A stretch of DNA of 64,000 bases from Scytonematopsis contorta HA4267-MV1 (lineage in GTDB: Bacteria > Cyanobacteriota > Cyanobacteriia > Cyanobacteriales > Nostocaceae), in contig JAHHIC010000040.1 of NCBI GenBank assembly GCA_019359035.1, positions 62,001-126,000 on the forward strand, in the 5' to 3' direction. Below the pieces are notes generated by a model. It saw only the letters and a list, made by a program, of their open reading frames with translations, was not told the origin of the DNA and ran no database searches. The translations under genes and the position numbers were made by a program. Below, piece after piece: positions 9,122 through 17,484 of this stretch (positions are counted from its first letter, which is position 1; the number at the start of each line of letters is the position of its first letter).

Positions 9122-10675
9122 ATGATTCCAGAAATTCAGCCAGGAACAATAATAAATAGTCGCTATATAATTAACAAAGTCCTAGGTCAAGGGGGATTTG
9201 GCAGAACCTACTTAGCGGCAGATACTCAGCGCTTTAATGAACTCTGTGTTTTAAAAGAGTTTGTCCCAGCGACGACAAAAGAAGAGATTATCAATAAATC
9301 GAGGGAGTTATTTGAGAGGGAAGCGAAAGTTTTATACCAAATCCAGCATCCGCAAATCCCTAGGTTTTCGGCTTGGATGATGGATAGTCAAAGGCTATTT
9401 ATCGTCCAAGAATTCATTGATGGTAAAACTTACGCGCAAATTTTATACGAACGTCTTTCTAAAGGGGGTAAGCCATTTTCTGAAGCGGAAGCTAGAACAT
9501 GGTTACTAGATATTTTACCTGTCTTGGAGTATATTCACAAAAGTAATATAATTCACCGGGATATTTCGTTAGAAAATATCATGCTACCCAATAAGCAAAC
9601 AAAACCAGTATTGATTGATTTTGGGATAGTTAAAGAGAAAATGACAGAGATTTTGTCTGTAAATTCTCCTGATAATGGCTATGGAGTTCGTGGTTCAGTA
9701 GTGGGAAAAGCTGGTTACTCTCCACCGGAACAATTGCGCTTAGGATATTCTTACCCTTGTAGCGATATTTATGCTTTGGGGGTGAGTGTTGCTATTCTTT
9801 TGACTGCGAGAATGCCAAATTTATTAATAGATGATTCTTTAAATTGGCAATGGCGTAAATATACTAAAGTTAGTGATTCTTTTGCTGCCATACTGAATAA
9901 AATGCTAGCAGCATCACCTAAAGAACGTTACCAGTCAGCCACAGAGGTTATTGCTCAACTTAATCTTAACTCACAAAATCAAAACTCACAAGCAAATCAA
10001 GCTCAAGCAAATCAAGCTCAAGCAAATCAAATTTTACAAAATCAAACTTCACAAAATCAAACTTCACAACCTCAAAGAATAACTCAAAATTCACAAGGTT
10101 TTTTTGGTGGTATAGTACACAAGTTGTTATCGAAAACAGGACAAGCTATCCCAGTTCAGGAACAGCAAGTGCAAAAAGTTCAATATGATAACAAAACAAC
10201 TATAATTTATACAGAATCACAAGGCTCACTCACTGCAGAATTTTTAAATTTTTGTCAGCAACAATTGATTAGTTCTGTTGGACCTTTTGCTGGGACTTTA
10301 ATAAAATATACTTTGGAGAAGACACCAGATATCGAACCAGAAGAATTTGTTGAAGTTTTAGCAGCAGCAATTCCAGAAGCACAAAGAGCGGAAGATTTTA
10401 GAAACAGTGTCAAACTGAGCCTTGAAAGTAATTTTCAAAATTCACAAGAGTCTTTAAATAATTTTCCTGCAATTAGCAACCCAGAATTTTTAGACCAGTG
10501 TCGTCGAGAATTGGCTAGTTTTATTGGTCCACTTGCGAGCGTAATTCTTAGAGATGCTTTAGATGAGCATCCAAATTTGACTCCAAAAGAGTTGATAGAC
10601 ACTTTGGTGGCAGAAATTCCTAACCAGGAACGAGCTCAAATGTTTAGGAAACGCATTGATAGAACGATAAAATAA
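9122..10675 (+). CDS. Ser/Thr protein kinase with two C-terminal modules shared with the orthocaspase
   Basis: The 517-residue protein opens with a complete Hanks-type kinase domain: glycine loop GQGGFG (22-27), ATP lysine in VLKEF (K45), catalytic loop HRDISLEN (145-152), DFG at 166-168 and a GKAGYSPPEQ activation-lip end. A low-complexity Gln/Asn/Ala linker (about 285-320, repeats of NQAQA and NQTSQ) leads to a short basic segment. Two related ~65-residue modules then follow: FLNFCQQQLISSVGPFAGTL (around 375) and FLDQCRRELASFIGPLASVI (around 455). The same module ends the orthocaspase at 2224-4395. No membrane helix is visible, so it is likely cytosolic. The shared module suggests both proteins meet a common partner or polymerise together, which is inference. 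Confidence 0.9.
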   Translation: MIPEIQPGTIINSRYIINKVLGQGGFGRTYLAADTQRFNELCVLKEFVPATTKEEIINKSRELFEREAKVLYQIQHPQIPRFSAWMMDSQRLFIVQEFIDGKTYAQILYERLSKGGKPFSEAEARTWLLDILPVLEYIHKSNIIHRDISLENIMLPNKQTKPVLIDFGIVKEKMTEILSVNSPDNGYGVRGSVVGKAGYSPPEQLRLGYSYPCSDIYALGVSVAILLTARMPNLLIDDSLNWQWRKYTKVSDSFAAILNKMLAASPKERYQSATEVIAQLNLNSQNQNSQANQAQANQAQANQILQNQTSQNQTSQPQRITQNSQGFFGGIVHKLLSKTGQAIPVQEQQVQKVQYDNKTTIIYTESQGSLTAEFLNFCQQQLISSVGPFAGTLIKYTLEKTPDIEPEEFVEVLAAAIPEAQRAEDFRNSVKLSLESNFQNSQESLNNFPAISNPEFLDQCRRELASFIGPLASVILRDALDEHPNLTPKELIDTLVAEIPNQERAQMFRKRIDRTIK

Positions 10676-10771
10676 AACATTTAAAGTAGTTAATTAAACT
10701 ATTGAAACACGGAGGATGCGAAGAGAAAAATTGCGGATTATAATGGGGATTATATAAATCCTCAAACTCTC

Positions 10772-13700
10772 ATGTCTCAAGATAAGCCAGATAAGAAAAA
10801 AATGGCGACTAGCCGCGAAGTGTATGACCGTATAATTTGGGATACACGCTTAAATAGCAGTGCTTTTGTCATTGGTTTTCAAGAACGTTTGGCTTCATCT
10901 GGTGTGCGAGAAAAGCCTCTGGTACAATGGGCAACAGATGGGGATATTCCTTGGCATCGTATTCGTTATATTCGTTGTTCTGGCTTGATTGTTTGGGACC
11001 GTGACCAGCATTTGGATTTAATTTCTAGCGGTGAATTGCCTGATAGTGCTTGGAAAAGTGATACTTCGGAAGCAGTAAATGAAAATGCTGTAATTTTAGA
11101 ATTTGATAAAGTACCAACTTTTAAAGTGCGTTCGGTCTATCGTTATAATTCCCAAGTTTGGCAAATTGCTGACAATGCATTAGATATAAACTTAAATATA
11201 GATTTAAATTTGCTGACAATCGCAACTTTTAATGTGCTGTGTGATATGCATGAAGCTGATAAAATTCATACAGCAAAACGATTACCAGCAATTGTTAAAA
11301 ATTTACGTCAATGCGATGCTGATATTATCGCACTTCAAGAAGCGACACCAGCTTTATTAAATTTACTTTTATCTGAAGATTGGGTTGAAAATTATTATAT
11401 TTCCGAATCTCCAACGGGTGAGACACTTCAACCTTATGGTAATTTACTATTGTCACGCTTACCGTTTACTCTTGTTGAACATCAGTTTTCACCTCACAAG
11501 CGCGTATTAGTTGGAACATGGCAAATTAACGCTCAATTTTTACATGTAGCAGTTATACATTTACCTAGTAATGGTGCTCAAGATGCTGTAAATAAAAGAA
11601 GGGAGCAAATTTCTGTAGTGTTAGGACATCTCCAAACCCTAACAGGAGATAGTCTAATTGTGGGAGATTTCAATATTAGAGGTCACGAACAACAGGAGAT
11701 ATTAAAGTCTAGTGGTTTTGTGGATGTTTGGCAAAAGTTACATCCCTATGAACCTGGTTATACCTTTGATACCGAACTTAACCCTTTAGCAGCATTAATT
11801 AGCTTAAGCGGTAAACCAGCACGTTTCGACCGCATTTTATTACGCAGTTCTAATCATAGTTGGACACCAAAATTAATTGAGTTTTTTGCGAAAGAAGCGA
11901 TACCGGGTACTGGAGAGGTTCTCTATCCATCAGACCATTTTGGAGTGCGTGCTACTTTAGAATTTTCAATAGTAGAATTTTCAACAACACAATTCTCAAC
12001 AAAAACATTAACAAAGACTGCTTTAGAAAACTTAAGTACGGTAAAACCTATTTATCAAAGCGCAATAGTTTTGATTCCACCAGAGTCAGCTTTTGGTGCA
12101 ATTCAAGCGATACGCAGACGTTTTGATAGTAAATTTCAGCGTTGGATGCCTCATATAACTTTAATATATGGCTTTGTACCAGAAGAATATTTTTCAGAAG
12201 CTGTTGAAATAATTAACCCAGTACTCGCTCAATTAGAACCATTTAAATTGACACTGAAGGAATTTGCTACATTTGCACACCGTAAAAATAGCACAGTGTG
12301 GTTGCGTCCCATTACAGAACCAGAAACAGCGTTGCATGAGTTACAAGCATTATTACAAAAACTTTTTCCTCAGTGTAATGAACAAAGCCGCAAGTCGGAA
12401 GTAGGTTTTACACCACATCTCAGTGTTGGACAATTTCCTAGTAAAGAGGAAGCTATTATACAGTTACCTCAATGGCATCCAATTAATTTTACGGTTGACT
12501 CCGTAGCCTTAATTAGTCGTCGAGGTGACCAACCCTTTGAGGTTAGATATACCATACCCCTTGGAAACACCCCTGTAGAGACGTTACATGTAACGTCTCT
12601 ACATTACGTGGTGAATAATTTGGAACCGGAGTTGACGACTGAGCAAAAAATTCAGCGTGAAACAGTTATCGAAATAGTTACCCAAGCTTGTGCTGAATGT
12701 TTAAGTTTTCAACCGTCTCTTAATTTATTGGGTTCAGCACGTTTGGGTGTGCAAAGTCCGGAAAGCGATTTGGATGTTGTTTGTTTGATTCCTGCTTATT
12801 TGTCTGGGGAAACATTTCTTTTCAATGTACAACAACGTTTACAAGGACTTTGTGATATTGCTCAAGTTATATTAGACGCTAGAGTTCCAGTGTTGCAACT
12901 AAAGCTAGAGGGAATATCCTTGGATTTACTTTATGCTGTTTCGACTGAATCGGGTAATATTGCGGATTTTGACCCTGTTAGTCGTAAAGCGATTGTTGGG
13001 TGCTGGGAAGCGGATTTAATTAAAGATGTAATTAGCAAATCTTCTGTAAATTTTGATTCGTTTCGCTGGTTATTAAGAGCAGTTAAAGCTTGGGCAAAAA
13101 GCCGCAAAATATATGGTAATTCTTGGGGTTTTATAGGTGGTTTTTCTTGGGCTTTACTAAGTGCTTGGAGTTGTAGTTGTTATGAAGAGTTGGACAATAA
13201 TTTAGAGAAATTACTTACTCATTTTTTTCAAATTTTAAATGAACATGATTGGAGTCAAACTATAGCTATTAGCGAAGCAGGGAAACAATATAAAGCAAAA
13301 TTACCACGAGATTGGTTGCCAATTATTACATCAATAGAACCTTGTCAAAATTCTGCTCGTAATGTTTCTCGCTCTACTGCGAAAATATTGCGTCAGGAAT
13401 TTACACGAGGTGCAATGCTGACTCAGGAAATATTGACTGGTAAGATGGATTGGGATTCGTTGTTTGAACCTGTCAATTTTGGGGAGCAATCAAATATTTG
13501 TTTGGTGATAACTGCAATAAGTCAAGATGATGAAGCTCTCGAAAAATATTGTGGTCTTTTAGAAGGCTATACTATTGGGTTAGTTATTCAATTAGAACAG
13601 CAATTTGATATATTTGTGAGACCTTGGACGGGAATTCAAAAAACTCACAATACTGCTCGTGTGGTTTTGGGTTTGAATCTTGCTAATGGTTGTGATTATG

Positions 13701-13792
13701 GGTCTGTTCAACGGTTGGGTGAAGATTTTTGGTCGCAGTTTAGTAGTGATGGGGTAAGTTTAAATGTGGTGGTATGCGATATTTTAAATTAG
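10772..13792 (+). CDS. Four-domain RNA end-processing protein (MJ1316 - EEP - 2H - nucleotidyltransferase)
   Basis: Four domains are fused in 1006 residues. Residues about 12-90 match the MJ1316/DUF504 RNA cyclic-group-end recognition domain (ending DIPWHRIRYIR...WDRD). Residues 145-395 are an endonuclease/exonuclease/phosphatase domain (ATFNVLCD, IIALQE with E190, LIVGDFNIRG, SDHFGVRA). Residues 430-600 form a 2H (LigT-type) phosphoesterase with H461-x-T463 (HITLIYGF) and H549-x-S551 (HLSVGQF). Residues 625-1000 are a poly(A)-polymerase-like nucleotidyltransferase with GSARLGVQSPESDLDVV (D666, D668) and its central helical domain. MJ1316 and 2H domains are known to handle 2',3'-cyclic phosphate RNA ends, so the protein probably recognises, trims and rebuilds broken RNA ends. 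All catalytic motifs look intact. A palindromic element is embedded in the linker between the third and fourth domains. Confidence 0.85.
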   Translation: MSQDKPDKKKMATSREVYDRIIWDTRLNSSAFVIGFQERLASSGVREKPLVQWATDGDIPWHRIRYIRCSGLIVWDRDQHLDLISSGELPDSAWKSDTSEAVNENAVILEFDKVPTFKVRSVYRYNSQVWQIADNALDINLNIDLNLLTIATFNVLCDMHEADKIHTAKRLPAIVKNLRQCDADIIALQEATPALLNLLLSEDWVENYYISESPTGETLQPYGNLLLSRLPFTLVEHQFSPHKRVLVGTWQINAQFLHVAVIHLPSNGAQDAVNKRREQISVVLGHLQTLTGDSLIVGDFNIRGHEQQEILKSSGFVDVWQKLHPYEPGYTFDTELNPLAALISLSGKPARFDRILLRSSNHSWTPKLIEFFAKEAIPGTGEVLYPSDHFGVRATLEFSIVEFSTTQFSTKTLTKTALENLSTVKPIYQSAIVLIPPESAFGAIQAIRRRFDSKFQRWMPHITLIYGFVPEEYFSEAVEIINPVLAQLEPFKLTLKEFATFAHRKNSTVWLRPITEPETALHELQALLQKLFPQCNEQSRKSEVGFTPHLSVGQFPSKEEAIIQLPQWHPINFTVDSVALISRRGDQPFEVRYTIPLGNTPVETLHVTSLHYVVNNLEPELTTEQKIQRETVIEIVTQACAECLSFQPSLNLLGSARLGVQSPESDLDVVCLIPAYLSGETFLFNVQQRLQGLCDIAQVILDARVPVLQLKLEGISLDLLYAVSTESGNIADFDPVSRKAIVGCWEADLIKDVISKSSVNFDSFRWLLRAVKAWAKSRKIYGNSWGFIGGFSWALLSAWSCSCYEELDNNLEKLLTHFFQILNEHDWSQTIAISEAGKQYKAKLPRDWLPIITSIEPCQNSARNVSRSTAKILRQEFTRGAMLTQEILTGKMDWDSLFEPVNFGEQSNICLVITAISQDDEALEKYCGLLEGYTIGLVIQLEQQFDIFVRPWTGIQKTHNTARVVLGLNLANGCDYGSVQRLGEDFWSQFSSDGVSLNVVVCDILN
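12574..12603. repeat. Perfect palindrome inserted in frame in a coding region
   Basis: The half-site TGTAGAGACGTTACA and its reverse complement make a 30-base palindrome identical to the one at 21770-21799. It lies inside the RNA-processing gene and is read through in frame as VETLHVTSLH (about residues 602-611), in the linker between the 2H and nucleotidyltransferase domains. Confidence 0.9.
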
Positions 13793-13882
13793 CTAAAAAT
13801 TAGTCATAAATTAGCTAGGAATTAGCCATAAATTAGCTAGAAATTAGTCATAAATTAGCTAGGAATTAGCCATAAATTAGCC
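13786..13882. repeat. 22-base tandem array
   Basis: About four and a half copies of a 22-base unit (AAATTAGCTAGGAATTAGCCAT with small changes) start at 13786, 13808, 13830, 13852 and 13874. The first copy overlaps the stop codon of the preceding gene. Confidence 0.85.
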
Positions 13883-14048
13883 AGGGAATAAATTCCCTGT
13901 CTAAAAGCTAAAGTCCTCTGAAGAGGACTAATAATAAGGAATATGATTTTTGGATGCATCCTAATTTGATAAAAATATTTGTATTTAATATATTATTCAG
14001 TCCTCTGAAGAGGACTTCAGCTTTTAGACAGGGAATTTATTCCCTGGC
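13881..14048. repeat. Large inverted repeat between convergent genes
   Basis: The arm at 13881-13930 (CCAGGGAATAAATTCCCTG, then AGTCCTCTGAAGAGGACT) is repeated in reverse at 13998-14048. Each arm contains two smaller palindromes. It separates the convergent RNA-processing gene and membrane-protein gene and could end transcription from both sides. With the tandem array it fills the gene-free interval 13793-14100. Confidence 0.85.
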
Positions 14049-14100
14049 TATCTATCCCTGGCTAATTTTTGGAAATCAAAAATTGAAAATCCAAAACTAA

Positions 14101-14874
14101 TTAAGCTGTTTTAAAGAAGCGAATAATTTCCCGTACATTGTCCAAAAATTGCCCATCCGTAGAAAGCTGAGCAATCGCTTGACGTGCTTCTCTTGATAGA
14201 CGTTCGTGTTCAGTTTGATTAGTGGCACGTAGTTCTTCCAAATTTGCAGCAATACGTGCTGACTCTTTACGGGTTTCTTCTATATATAGTTGTTGGTTAG
14301 CAGCTAACGAATAAGGTTGTTCAGGATTGAGCTGCTCTGATAAAATATTTACAGCTTGTTCTAAACTATCAAAACGGTTACGCAATTCCATGATATCTTC
14401 ACGGGGGTACTTCCATTCTTGGCTAATTGTGGATAATCTTGCAGATAAATACTCATAAGCACTAATCGCTGGTCGTAAACCTGTGAGTAATAAAGCAGCA
14501 CTAGAACTAATATATCCAACAGCACTGACACCCGTTACTGCAAGAATATAAAGTCCGATAGCTGAAAGTAAATGCAGAGAAATTGCTAAAATAAAAGAAC
14601 GTTTCGCTAAAATTTTCACATATTGAATTTGTTTCTCGTCTACTGCGATACCCTTTTCTTGAGACTGCTCACCATCTGCAATCACTTGTTTTGCTTGAAA
14701 GTGGATATTCCAAGGTACGGTGACAATTACTAATAACCACCAAAAACTAGCACCACCTATAACCCAGTCCAGAAAATTACCCGTAGGTATATGAAACCAT
14801 TGCAATAAGCCGAAAGCTGCTAATATTAATACGACAAAGCCAACAGCGGAACTGATAAAGAAGTTAAAATACAT
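14101..14874 (-). CDS. Membrane protein of unknown function with coiled-coil tail
   Basis: I do not recognise this 257-residue protein. It has two N-terminal hydrophobic helices (about 4-24 and 36-56), two more near 90-112 and 116-135, and then a long charged helical C-terminus (about 150-250) with coiled-coil character (ARIAANLEELRATNQTEHERL). The soluble tail is likely cytoplasmic. No neighbour gives a strong clue, since the flanking genes are separated by repeats on one side and by sfsA on the other. Confidence 0.7.
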   Translation of the reverse strand: MYFNFFISSAVGFVVLILAAFGLLQWFHIPTGNFLDWVIGGASFWWLLVIVTVPWNIHFQAKQVIADGEQSQEKGIAVDEKQIQYVKILAKRSFILAISLHLLSAIGLYILAVTGVSAVGYISSSAALLLTGLRPAISAYEYLSARLSTISQEWKYPREDIMELRNRFDSLEQAVNILSEQLNPEQPYSLAANQQLYIEETRKESARIAANLEELRATNQTEHERLSREARQAIAQLSTDGQFLDNVREIIRFFKTA

Positions 14875-14953
14875 TTGCCTAGCCCAATATTTAAGGTATT
14901 GTTTTTATCATGACTAGGCTTTTAAGGTATTGCGACAGACGTGTGATACTTTC

Positions 14954-14995
14954 CAAAGCTTCACAGTCAAAGCTTCACAGTCAAAGCTTCACAGT
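14954..14995. repeat. Three tandem 14-base repeats at the end of sfsA
   Basis: Three exact copies of CAAAGCTTCACAGT (14954, 14968, 14982) span the stop codon of sfsA. The third copy encodes the last residues (ATVKL), and the stop codon lies in the junction of copies two and three. Confidence 0.9.
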
Positions 14996-15706
14996 TGCTA
15001 AACCCAAATAACGAATACCTTCTGGGGTCACATCAAAACGACAAGGTAAAACTTCTAAACCAATAGCAACAGCTTCCCTCAATAACTTTCCATATATAGG
15101 GTCGGTAATATCTCCTGGTGAAAATTCCTCGCAATCACCTCTGTTAATAAAATAAAACATCACTGCACGAAATTGAGGTAAAAGAGCGATTAATTCCCTT
15201 AAATGTTTTTGTCCTCGTGTTGTTTCGGTGTCAGGAAATAATGCGAGTCTACCGTTACACCAAGTTGTATTTTTTACTTCTAAATAAATAGGACGTTCTG
15301 TATCACATCCTGTTAATAAAAAATCTACACGACTTTTTTTATCATGTCCGTAGGGAACCTCACCTTTAATTTCGCTGTATGCAGTCAATTCTGGGAAAAT
15401 ATGTTTTTGTAGTGCTAATTTAACCACTCGATTTGGTAAAGCTGTATTCACTCCCACCCAAGTTGGTTCATTATCATTTACTTGTATAAGTTCTAACGTA
15501 TATGCTAATTTACGCTTCTCGCTATCGCTTTTAGAAAGCAACACTGGACTCAAGAGAGTTGAGACCCCAGTCATTGGACCTGTGTTGGGACAATGTGCAG
15601 TGACAATTTCCCCGGAATCAAGTTGAACGTCGGCAAAAAAACGTTTGTAGCGTTTTAGCAAGATACCAGAGTATAAGGTTGGATAGCGATACAAAAAATC
15701 GGACAT
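14981..15706 (-). CDS. sfsA: DNA/RNA nuclease SfsA
   Basis: The 241-residue protein is full length for SfsA. It has the N-terminal OB-like part (RYKRFFADVQLDSGEIVTAH, then CPNTGPMTG), and a PD-(D/E)XK-like nuclease core with SRVDFLLTG, IYLEVKNTTW and the ETTRGQKHLREL helix. SfsA was first described as a sugar-fermentation stimulation protein and is annotated as a DNA/RNA nuclease; its true cellular role is unsettled. It is transcribed in the same direction as the membrane-protein gene but is 106 bases apart from it. Assignment is confident because of the strongly conserved motifs. Confidence 0.95.
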   Translation of the reverse strand: MSDFLYRYPTLYSGILLKRYKRFFADVQLDSGEIVTAHCPNTGPMTGVSTLLSPVLLSKSDSEKRKLAYTLELIQVNDNEPTWVGVNTALPNRVVKLALQKHIFPELTAYSEIKGEVPYGHDKKSRVDFLLTGCDTERPIYLEVKNTTWCNGRLALFPDTETTRGQKHLRELIALLPQFRAVMFYFINRGDCEEFSPGDITDPIYGKLLREAVAIGLEVLPCRFDVTPEGIRYLGLATVKL

Positions 15707-15814
15707 TTTTTGGAAGTTGGAGTTTTGAGTTTTGATTTTGAGTTAAAATTCCTATAAATCAACAATACCTGATTAAATGCATCTTGCAGGAATAAATTGT
15801 CAAACCCTCATGAT

Positions 15815-15842
15815 GTAAAGACTAAACATGTTTAGTCTCTAC
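15815..15842. repeat. Imperfect palindrome of the TGTAGAGAC family
   Basis: GTAAAGACTAAACA is followed by its near reverse complement. It is a divergent member of the dispersed family, placed between the kinase gene ending at 15867 and sfsA. Confidence 0.6.
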
Positions 15843-15866
15843 GTTTGGTAATGTTAACTCAAAACC

Positions 15867-17435
15867 CTACTCCCAATTGATGGGTATATCTAGAAATTCG
15901 CTGATTTCTTGTGCTAACCAATCGCGTTCTGGTTGTGTTAGTCTATCTCCAAGTCCATATTTGTGACCTTTCACTCCAAGATATAAAATAGCAGGTGCTT
16001 CTTGTCTTTCTATAGAGTTAATATTTTGTTCACTTTTAGTAACCACGAATTTGTAGCTTGTTTTTTTGCAAGTTAATTGAGTAATATTTTCCACTGATGA
16101 CTTCAAATAAGTAGCCAGTTTTCTATTACCATAAGTAGAGAGATAAGTTAAGCTCAACTCAAGAGTATGTTGATTTATATCTACGTTTATTGAATGTATT
16201 TCCTTGATATCTTTGAGCTTATCGATTGCTTCTCTATTATTCATGATGATATATTCTGGTAATTTCATATTTTTTTGACCAGAAAGCATCCAATTAATCA
16301 TAACTGAAGTAGCTAAAAATGCAGCAACAGTCCAATGTGCAAAATGAGCTATAATTGACAGAATTGATATGACCAAAATTACCAACATCAAGAAAAAGAT
16401 AGTCCAGAAACCAAATATTCCAGGAAATCTTAACCACTTGAGAATACTTAAAAGTAAAGGGAATTCTAAGTCTGAATTATTGTTATTTGCAGTAAATTTT
16501 TTGCGATATGGAATTTCTATTTGTAGCGAATCTTCATCTGCTCTCAAGAAAATATTGCTTCCAGACGGCTTTTTAATTACTAGGGATTCAGTTTTACTCG
16601 ATAATAAATTTTCTGATTCAAGAGTTAAGAGTGCTTTTTCAGTAGATTCAAAACGCTCCTTTAGACTAGGATGTGTAATTAATTTTAGCCAAGCTGTAAA
16701 CTCTGGACTAATATTTGCTATTTCTTCAAATTTAATTTGTAAATCTTCTTGTGGTAAATTACTTGGTTCTGTACCTGTTATTAAATAAATTAACGTCGCT
16801 CCTAAACCATAAAGGTCAGAAGCTGGGAAAGCTTTTCCACCAAATTGCTCTGGTGGCATATATCCATAAGTCCCTACTATTGTTATTGTTCCATTTTGAC
16901 GAGTAGCAGTTTGTACGGAACCAAAATCGACTAAATAAATATCTCCGACATTATGAGCAGAGCGATTTGCAAGTAAAATATTGCTGGGTTTAATATCTCG
17001 GTGGATTATAGGAGGTTCGTGAGAATGTAAATAACTCAATACTGAAAGTAAGGATTTTGCTAACTGTTTAACTTCGTTTTCGCTAAAAGTTCGCCCTGTT
17101 TTGATATACTCTTGGAGAGATATTGCATCAATATAATTCTGTACTAATGCAAATCCTTTTAAACTTGGTGTATCAAAATCAAAGTAATCTAAATAGTGGG
17201 GAATCGCTGGATGGGAGAGAGATTTCAGAGTTTCAACTTCTCGCTCAAAAAGTTTTAAATCCTCCCAACGAAAATTTTTATTAAATGTGATAATTTTAAT
17301 TACTACACGTTGTTGAGTTTGTGAATCTTGCGCTAGTAAAGTTCTACGTCCTGCATTGCGTCCCAACTCTTTTAAAATTTGGTAGCGACCGTGAAACAAT
17401 TCTCCCGAAGCCAAATTAAAGATATTTTCTAGCAT
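15867..17435 (-). CDS. Membrane-anchored Ser/Thr protein kinase
   Basis: The 522-residue protein has a Hanks-type kinase domain in its first ~275 residues: an altered glycine loop (LGRNAGRRTLL), lysine K47 in VVIKI, HRDIKPSN at 145-152 and DFG at 170-172, followed by GTYGYMPPEQFGG. A hydrophobic stretch at about 340-385 probably makes two membrane helices. The C-terminal part ends in ERDWLAQEISEFLDIPI, a signature also seen at the end of the adjacent kinase (17485-18966). The two genes are a tandem duplication, 49 bases apart in the same direction, so probably co-transcribed. The tail may be a small sensory or docking domain; its partner is unknown. Confidence 0.9.
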   Translation of the reverse strand: MLENIFNLASGELFHGRYQILKELGRNAGRRTLLAQDSQTQQRVVIKIITFNKNFRWEDLKLFEREVETLKSLSHPAIPHYLDYFDFDTPSLKGFALVQNYIDAISLQEYIKTGRTFSENEVKQLAKSLLSVLSYLHSHEPPIIHRDIKPSNILLANRSAHNVGDIYLVDFGSVQTATRQNGTITIVGTYGYMPPEQFGGKAFPASDLYGLGATLIYLITGTEPSNLPQEDLQIKFEEIANISPEFTAWLKLITHPSLKERFESTEKALLTLESENLLSSKTESLVIKKPSGSNIFLRADEDSLQIEIPYRKKFTANNNNSDLEFPLLLSILKWLRFPGIFGFWTIFFLMLVILVISILSIIAHFAHWTVAAFLATSVMINWMLSGQKNMKLPEYIIMNNREAIDKLKDIKEIHSINVDINQHTLELSLTYLSTYGNRKLATYLKSSVENITQLTCKKTSYKFVVTKSEQNINSIERQEAPAILYLGVKGHKYGLGDRLTQPERDWLAQEISEFLDIPINWE

Positions 17436-17484
17436 GATTATAAATTTGGAGTTTTGAGTTTTGAGGTATAGTTATTATTTATTA

